Shown: positions 62,101 to 64,000 of the stretch, piece after piece | Numbering within the stretch: position 1 is the stretch's first letter | How the letters are laid out: every line of letters starts with the position of its first letter | Source: Lytechinus pictus | Lineage: Eukaryota > Echinodermata > Echinoidea > Temnopleuroida > Toxopneustidae | DNA length: 64,000 nt | Direction: 5' to 3' | Assembly: GCF_037042905.1 (NCBI RefSeq) | Contig: NC_087262.1 | Location: 25,795,001-25,859,000 of the forward strand | Notes under the pieces: generated by a model | What the model was told of the DNA's origin: nothing | The model's input: only the letters and a program-made list of their open reading frames with translations | Database searches by the model: none | Position numbers and translations under genes: made by a program

Positions 62101-62379
62101 AGATTAGCTCCAACTCCCACCATCCCTTTACAGGAGAGAGGCTGCGTGGATCAATGGTCTCCATTGGTTCGTCTGCTACCGATCCATCCAGCCGCATCCA
62201 GTGTGGTCGTATCACACGAGGCATGACGGCCGAAGCTAACAGCGACCCTCACAAGCGCATCAGGATTGATTGTCCTAGCTCCATCAGAGGGAGCTATGTT
62301 CATATTGGTTCACCTCGTAAGGATTATCTTTCACTCTGTGAGGTAGAGGTCTATGGAACACCTTCATCTCCTACAGCAG
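35013..62379 (+). CDS. Secreted SRCR-kringle-PAN-PAN-kringle-fucolectin mosaic protein (3' end outside window)
   Basis: Fourteen coding exons with GT-AG borders join in one frame and give 821 codons before the window ends. Domain order by residue: signal peptide 1-22; basic stretch and RWRR at about 55-58, then an acidic run and short amphipathic helix to 101; SRCR 102-214; Gly/Ser/Thr linker 215-285; kringle 286-384; PAN 385-472; PAN-like 473-554; kringle 555-664 with a Pro/Thr tail; FTP/F5-8C-like lectin domain 665-821. From the second coding exon on, all introns are phase 1 except the phase 2 intron within the SRCR, the pattern expected of exon-shuffled extracellular modules. No protease domain is in view; one could lie downstream. 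The product is probably a secreted or surface recognition, adhesion or clotting-type protein. I do not recognise an orthologue with this exact order. Confidence 0.82.
35073..40762 (+). other. Mosaic gene intron 1
   Basis: This 5.7 kb intron holds no recognisable exon. It contains G tracts near 35668 and 35698, and C tracts near 36473 and 36666. At 37325-37450 a GC-rich fragment carries GTGGCGTATAGATGGGG and TCGCTCGCTTCGCTCGCTCGC, related to the GCGAAGC-box elements. An AAT-type microsatellite lies at 39378-39486. About 39930-40500 is AT-rich sequence with foldback-like halves ending in CTGGAGTA words. Confidence 0.5.
39378..39486. repeat. (AAT)n/(ATG)n microsatellite
   Basis: Irregular AAT triplets run for about 90 bases and end in four ATG triplets. 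It lies inside intron 1 of the mosaic gene, and the open frame on the minus strand here is a product of the repeat. Confidence 0.9.
40763..40817 (+). CDS. Mosaic gene coding exon 2: post-signal basic segment
   Basis: Acceptor ATTAG and donor GTAAGT bound 55 bases reading [18 protein letters not shown]. The phase changes from 0 to 1. The signal cleavage site probably lies at the junction of exons 1 and 2. Confidence 0.68.
41390..41578 (+). CDS. Mosaic gene coding exon 3: furin-type site, acidic run, helix
   Basis: Acceptor GTTTTAG and donor GTAAGT give a phase 1-1 exon. It encodes HHRWRRD (R-x-R-R fits the furin consensus), then a run of Asp/Glu, then [17 protein letters not shown], a likely amphipathic helix that may form a short coiled coil. 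Cleavage after RWRR would make the signal-proximal part a short propeptide. Confidence 0.72.
42140..43000 (+). repeat. Six ~112 bp phased GCGAAGC boxes (block in intron 3)
   Basis: Boxes of the form ATGCGAGCGCGAAGCGCGAG start at 42354, 42466, 42577, 42691, 42804 and 42966. Spacings are 112, 111, 114, 113 and 162. Between boxes runs AT-rich sequence of loosely conserved form (box, then AATTTTTGAT, then a CTGAAAA..GGACA-type phrase). The left edge is probably the CAGGGGAGGATCCAGC near 42143 and a G tract; the right edge is unclear. Confidence 0.8.
43825..43925. mobile_element. Tiny foldback with GGCGGCGGAAGC ends
   Basis: GGCGGCGGAAGC at the left and GCTTCCGCCGCC at the right are exact inverted repeats about 100 bases apart, with GGGGGACGTGTCCCCC and TGGTCCCCCCTAAAATTT inside. 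It is a minimal foldback element in intron 3, followed by another G tract. Confidence 0.65.
44042..44525. mobile_element. Foldback MITE (GGGCCCCGTCTTAC ends), second copy, with a different SINE
   Basis: The left end GGGCCCCGTCTTACAAAGAG and the right portion GATTGGATCAATCGTAACT..GACGGGGCCC match the copy at 3418-3966, including TTGATGGATTTCCATAT-type inner sequence. Here a tRNA-derived SINE (44205-44392) is inserted at a different place from the SINE in the other copy. Confidence 0.7.
44205..44392 (-). mobile_element. tRNA-derived SINE (family 3)
   Basis: On the minus strand the head begins GGCGCGATAGCTCAGTCGG (A box TAGCTCAGTCGG) and has an exact B box GGTTCGATTCC. A body with GGTAAGGCATTTATCCTC and GGTCCCTCGGAGAGGACC follows. 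The anticodon-like loop TTTCGGA would read TCG, suggesting a tRNA-Arg-like source. It has no T-run at the tRNA end and is not a tRNA gene. Confidence 0.65.
45100..45563. mobile_element. Foldback element with CAGTAGAGGCGCACGGCC ends, copy 1
   Basis: The left end CAGTAGAGGCGCACGGCC and the right end GGCCGTGCGCCTCTACTG are exact inverted repeats. The interior has many GGAGACTGTCTCC-type inverted words. A second copy (45565-47497) lies immediately downstream and is split by a hAT-like element. Confidence 0.82.
45565..47497. mobile_element. Foldback element, copy 2, split by a hAT-like insertion
   Basis: The left end AGTAGAGGCGCACAGCC lies at 45565-45581 and the right end GGCCATGCGCCTCTACTG at about 47480-47497. 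The right arm (47056-47497) carries, in inverted order, the same words as copy 1, such as ATTTGCCGCCAAGGTAATCC and ATTGGATACCCAAATTCTTT. The hAT-like element at 45582-47055 interrupts it right next to its left terminus. Confidence 0.78.
45582..47055. mobile_element. hAT-like non-autonomous element with GCGAAGC boxes, copy 2
   Basis: The ends CAGTGGC and GCCACTG are inverted and flanked by CGCACAGC at 45574-45581 and 47056-47063, an exact 8 bp target duplication. The right end (GGGGGGCACGTGCCCCCCATG then GTAGTTACGCCACTG) is the reverse complement of the left end of the element at 27423, so the two are one family in opposite orientation. About nine phased GCGAGCGCGAAGCGCGAGC-type boxes lie inside, starting near 45624, 45718, 45826, 45943, 46054, 46167, 46280, 46388 and 46489. 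Confidence 0.85.
47500..48068 (+). other. End of mosaic gene intron 3
   Basis: Unique-looking sequence with no recognised element leads to the pyrimidine-rich acceptor CCTCTTTCTTCAACAG before the SRCR. Confidence 0.4.
48069..48210 (+). CDS. Mosaic gene coding exon 4: SRCR domain, first half
   Basis: Acceptor TTCAACAG and donor GTAAGT bound the exon; the phase changes from 1 to 2. It reads the SRCR start (QVRLQGG, then [24 protein letters not shown]) and contributes two of the six cysteines. SRCR domains bind proteins and microbial or glycan ligands outside the cell. Confidence 0.9.
48992..49188 (+). CDS. Mosaic gene coding exon 5: SRCR domain, second half
   Basis: Acceptor CATGACAG and donor GTAATG bound the exon; the phase changes from 2 to 1. 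It reads [30 protein letters not shown] and A-G-V-R-C. With the first half this makes six cysteines in a domain encoded by two exons, which is the group A SRCR pattern. Confidence 0.9.
49189..51386 (+). other. Mosaic gene intron 5
   Basis: No exon is recognised. A remnant CTTCGTAAGACGGATCCC near 50838 matches the end of the GGGCCCCGTCTTAC MITE family. The rest is AT-rich without visible repeats. Confidence 0.4.
51387..51599 (+). CDS. Mosaic gene coding exon 6: Gly/Ser/Thr-rich linker
   Basis: Acceptor CAATAG at 51386 gives an open phase 1-1 exon. The later AG at 51393 would shift the frame into stops, so the upstream acceptor is chosen. The product is a 71-residue segment with a short hydrophobic patch ([18 protein letters not shown]) followed by a Gly/Ser/Thr-rich, low-complexity linker. 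I recognise no domain. A flexible, possibly O-glycosylated spacer between SRCR and kringle is inferred. Confidence 0.65.
51977..53116. mobile_element. Foldback DNA element with CTCAAAAAAAGTTTGGAAATCTG ends, duplicated arms
   Basis: The left end AAACTCCTCAAAAAAAGTTT and the right end AAACTTTTTTTGAGGGGTTT are inverted repeats. The left arm holds two direct copies of a 239 bp unit (anchored at 52007 and 52246). The right arm holds two direct copies of a roughly 195 bp unit (from about 52725 and 52920). The arms share inverted words such as TTTCTTTAAAATGATA and TATCATTTTAAAGA. It lies wholly inside intron 6 of the mosaic gene. Confidence 0.8.
53543..53839 (+). CDS. Mosaic gene coding exon 7: kringle domain 1
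   Basis: A complete kringle lies in one phase 1-1 exon. The six cysteines stand in E-C-Y, H-T-C-Q-Q-W, N-H-C-R-N-P, P-W-C-Y-T, E-Y-C-D and S-C, with the family words [14 protein letters not shown] and RNPG. The expected pairing is 1-6, 2-4, 3-5. The donor AAG/GTTGTT is weak compared with the other introns. An alternative donor at 53794 (GTAACC, same phase) would remove the sixth cysteine, so the downstream site is preferred. Confidence 0.9.
53843..54375. repeat. 68 bp minisatellite at the start of intron 7
   Basis: About 7.7 head-to-tail copies of a 68 bp unit (for example starts at 53912 and 53980) begin four bases after the splice donor. The unit contains CATTGCTTGGATGCATTATC and CTGCTACCCAACCTGTTCG. 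Copies are nearly identical; a TGCATTATCC/TACATTATCT variant marks two of them. Because 68 is not a multiple of three, every plus-strand frame cycles through all three readings, and the long overlapping frames here come from the absence of stops in the unit. Confidence 0.95.
54376..55236 (+). other. Rest of mosaic gene intron 7
   Basis: Words from the minisatellite (ATCCTGTTTGTGTCTGC, CTGCAAAGCTTTGAATG, CTGCAAAGCTTGGAATG) recur in decayed form to about 54945, so the array was once longer. The acceptor is ACCATGCAG at 55236. Confidence 0.5.
55237..55500 (+). CDS. Mosaic gene coding exon 8: PAN/apple domain
   Basis: This phase 1-1 exon of 88 codons reads an apple-type module with [15 protein letters not shown] and E-C-F-T-S, then a hydrophobic end F-F-E-R. 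The cysteine spacing fits the PAN/apple core of four cysteines. Such domains mediate protein or carbohydrate binding in clotting and adhesion proteins. The donor is GTAAGA. Confidence 0.82.
55513..55660. repeat. GAT-type microsatellite at the start of intron 8
   Basis: Imperfect GAT/GGT/GAA triplets begin about 13 bases after the donor at 55501 and run for about 150 bases. Reading through the donor in the coding frame meets a stop after five codons. Confidence 0.9.
55838..56083 (+). CDS. Mosaic gene coding exon 9: second PAN-like module
   Basis: This phase 1-1 exon of 82 codons has [16 protein letters not shown] and R-C-W-L-S, then D-F-F-A-R. The four cysteines and the C-x-L-S ending match PAN modules, and its layout parallels exon 8, which suggests a tandem duplication. 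The donor is GTGAGA. Confidence 0.82.
56102..58110. repeat. 48 bp GAT-derived minisatellite at the start of intron 9
   Basis: It begins about 18 bases after the splice donor with irregular GAT triplets. It becomes, from about 56370 to 58030, some 34 near-perfect copies of a 48 bp unit (GATTGTGATGACAATCTTGA then TAATGATGGTAGTGGTGTTG then GTGGTGGT). In one frame the unit would read [16 protein letters not shown]. As 48 is divisible by three, all stop-free frames stay open on both strands. None links to the exon frame, which stops ten codons past the donor. Confidence 0.96.
58111..59160 (+). other. Middle of mosaic gene intron 9
   Basis: AT-rich sequence with no exon recognised. A G tract of about 12 bases lies near 58785-58797. 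Confidence 0.4.
59165..59812. mobile_element. Possible foldback element, intron 9
   Basis: ATGACAAAATTGGTATTCTGG at the left and CCAGAATACCAACCCTG at the right are inverted. GACAAAAGTTATGAC and GTCATAAATTTTGTCAT words occur in opposite sense near both ends. The ends are imperfect and I cannot see a target duplication. Confidence 0.5.
59838..59978 (+). CDS. Mosaic gene coding exon 10: kringle domain 2, first half
   Basis: Acceptor TCCTCAG, phase 1-1. It reads [13 protein letters not shown] and R-Q-C-T-N-W, giving the first two kringle cysteines. The exon ends at DGG before a GTATGC donor. Confidence 0.88.
60306..60494 (+). CDS. Mosaic gene coding exon 11: kringle domain 2, second half, Pro/Thr tail
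   Basis: Acceptor CCTCCAG and donor GTGAGA, phase 1-1. It reads [21 protein letters not shown] and V-C, completing six kringle cysteines, followed by a Thr/Pro-rich stretch (about 22 residues) that probably serves as a hinge. Confidence 0.88.
60805..60942 (+). CDS. Mosaic gene coding exon 12: fucolectin-type domain, part 1
   Basis: Acceptor ATCTAG and donor GTGAGT, phase 1-1. It reads [10 protein letters not shown], then L-A-V-D-G-N and F-D-Q-G-S-C-S-R-T, the opening of an FTP (eel fucolectin, tachylectin-4, pentraxin-1) or F5/8C-like jelly-roll domain. The D-G-N region normally helps bind calcium in F-type lectins. Confidence 0.85.
61668..61754 (+). CDS. Mosaic gene coding exon 13: fucolectin-type domain, part 2
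   Basis: Acceptor TTTGTAG and donor GTGAGG, phase 1-1. The short exon reads the core S-W-W-Y-I-D-L and V-V-I-V-N-K-D. In active F-type lectins an R-x-D triad stands here, whereas this protein has K-D-T, so fucose binding may be altered. Confidence 0.85.
61890..62025. repeat. GAT/GGT-type microsatellite in intron 13
   Basis: Irregular GGT and GAT triplets lie between exons 13 and 14, about 135 bases after the donor, so unlike the arrays of introns 7 to 9 they do not abut the splice site. Confidence 0.8.
62134..62379 (+). CDS. Mosaic gene coding exon 14: fucolectin-type domain, part 3
   Basis: Acceptor TTTACAG and donor GTGACT, phase 1-1. It reads G-E-R-L-R-G-S and the family ending L-C-E-V-E-V-Y-G, followed by a short Pro/Ser/Thr linker, and so completes the domain. 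The next exon lies beyond the window. Confidence 0.87.
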
Positions 62380-62454
62380 GTGACTATCTCTTGAAATAAT
62401 AAATTTACTAAACAGTTCTTGTATAATGCATATCACATTATGGTTACAATGCCT

Positions 62455-62698
62455 CTATGCGCTTCCAAGGACTTGGATATTATTTCCCCAGCTTTAGCTT
62501 GGCGGTAGTAATTACTTGCAGTGCACATGCATTTAAAGGAAATGATTTCTAACTGGTACCTATACACCTCACCTGGGTTGAGTGCAGCACAATGTGGATA
62601 AATTTCTTGCTGAAAGAAACTACACCATGGCTAGGGTTTTAATCCACAACCGTATGTTTCAAAGTCTGGAGACTCATCCACTGGACCACAATGCTCCA
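62455..62698 (-). mobile_element. tRNA-derived SINE (family 1), second copy
   Basis: It matches the SINE at 3638-3913 (TGAGTGCAGCACA, TGTGGATAAATTTCTTGCTG, TTTCAAAG, CCACTGGACCACAATGC as seen on the plus strand). It is more decayed and lies in the intron after exon 14. Confidence 0.6.
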
Positions 62699-62699
62699 T

Positions 62700-63400
62700 T
62701 GTATTCTATTAAGGACCCTCCTACTCCAAACCAACAACAAGTTGCCACGTTAGGTTCACTGTAAATAGCCAAAGAAGTAATTTGATCATCAACTAGTAAA
62801 TTTAGTGCTTTGGCTTATCTGAAAGACTAATTCTTTCTCATATTGTCTAAATTTGACTTTTTGAGTTTAGATGAAAGACAAGATTCAAGAGTTTCTTTGA
62901 CACTATTTTTTCTGAACTTCTACTGGGACATGCACCAAGATTGCACAAATTGCACATTTCTGGCTTGAGAGGACCCCGACTTTCAAACCTTGTTGTCTCT
63001 TTATTCTTTGACACCCATGCTGAATTTATTCAAGTGAGGTGTATTGTTGATCAGTCAAGAAGTTTTATGTCATTTGAAAGCTTAGGATCTAATTTTTCGA
63101 ACTTACACAATCTCAAAATTCATTTTTGGCTTCTTATTATTGGTTAATTTGTGGTGGAGGGTCACTTACGTGTATTCATGCAATATAAGAGCATAATAAG
63201 CTAATTTCTTCAACACTGTTTCTCCAATTTTAAGTCATGCCACTGATAACTTTCCGAGAAGTTTAACCCAGGAAGCATGGCTAAGCTTGAAGTTTAAGAA
63301 ATCCAAATCTGAAACAAAAACAGGATTTTATCCTAGCTCATGATTGAGATCTTTTTTGCTTTTAAGCCATTTTTTTGGAAAAAATGGTTCAGGACATTTA
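62700..63400 (+). other. Mosaic gene intron 14, no feature recognised
   Basis: AT-rich sequence without a recognisable exon or element. Confidence 0.4.
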
Positions 63401-64000
63401 TTAAAGGACAAGTCCAAACTCAATAAAAAGTTGATTTGAATATAAAGAGAAAAATCCAAAAAGCTTAACATTGAAAATTTCGTCAAAATCGGGTGTAAAA
63501 TAAGAAAATTATGACATTTTAAAGTTTTGCTTGATTTTACACAATAGTTATATGCACATCCTGGTCGGTATGCAAAAGAGGGGACTGATGACATCATCCA
63601 CTCACTACTTCTTTTGTAGTTTATCACATGAAATATATTATAATTTTCTCCTCATTGCCATGTGAAAATTTTTATTCCTCCCTGAACATGCGGATGCGGT
63701 ATTACCATTAAATTAACATTTTATGGTTCAGTCAAAATGTCAGAGCTGTAAATATTGAAATATTTTTTAATTCAAACAATAAAAAAACAAAGGAAACAGT
63801 GAGTGATGGATATCATTGACTATATATCATTTGCATGTCACTGAGTTGTGCACATTATTGTTTTGTGAAAAATAAGCAAAACTTAAAACTGTCATAACTT
63901 TATTATTTTACATCCAATTTTCATGAAATTTTCAGTGTTATGCTTTTTTATTTTCTCTTTTGATTCAAATCAACATTTTCTTGGGTGGATTCGACCTTTA
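63401..64000. mobile_element. AAGTCCACCCC foldback element, copy 3 (reaches window end)
   Basis: It starts TTAAAGGACAAGTCCAAACT and ends at the window border with GGGTGGATTCGACCTTTA, the inverted terminus. The order and content match the copies at 23779 and 26354. It lies in the intron after exon 14. Confidence 0.82.

Overview
The window looks like nuclear DNA of an invertebrate deuterostome, most likely an echinoderm and probably a sea urchin. This is inferred from introns with GT-AG borders, an extracellular mosaic gene of exon-shuffled SRCR, kringle, PAN and fucolectin-like modules, an RFamide-type GPCR, CR1/L2-like and Tx1/L1-like retrotransposons, many short foldback elements, and abundant poly-G/C and GAT-type simple repeats. 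No species assignment can be made from sequence reading alone.

Layout. 1-7.4 kb: gene-poor, with foldback MITEs and tRNA-derived SINEs. 7.5-8.7 kb: an intact single-exon class A GPCR closest to the QRFP receptor (GPR103) group. 9.5-11.2 kb: four near-identical tRNA genes with intact Pol III boxes, T-run terminators and a UCA anticodon, arranged as one inverted and three tandem ~410 bp units. 11.4-18.9 kb: small MITEs, LINE 3' ends and a 1 kb GAT microsatellite. 18.9-24.7 kb: a three-layer transposon nest, in which a minus-strand CR1/L2-like LINE lies inside the RT of a plus-strand LINE that also carries a foldback element. The inner LINE has a signal-peptide-like N-terminus followed by a 2A-type DIELNPGP motif. 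26-28 kb: a foldback and a hAT-like element with an exact 8 bp target duplication. 28.7-32.2 kb: a decayed Tx1/L1-type LINE.

35.0-62.4 kb and beyond: one large plus-strand gene whose fourteen visible coding exons join in frame, giving 821 codons before the window ends. Order: signal peptide, basic stretch, possible furin site, acidic and helical segment, six-cysteine SRCR (two exons), Gly/Ser/Thr linker, kringle, PAN/apple, second PAN-like module, second kringle, fucolectin-type (FTP/F5-8C-like) domain. From the second coding exon on, every intron is phase 1 except the one inside the SRCR. The product should be a secreted or cell-surface adhesion, recognition or clotting-type protein. Its introns hold hAT-like elements with ~110 bp phased GCGAAGC boxes, long foldbacks, and, directly after three consecutive domain exons (kringle, PAN, PAN), tandem repeats that begin at or within about 20 bases of the 5' splice site.

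The points I consider most worth a second look are the UCA tRNA cluster, the tandem repeats abutting splice donors, the phased GCGAAGC modules, the signal-peptide/2A LINE, and the mosaic gene itself.
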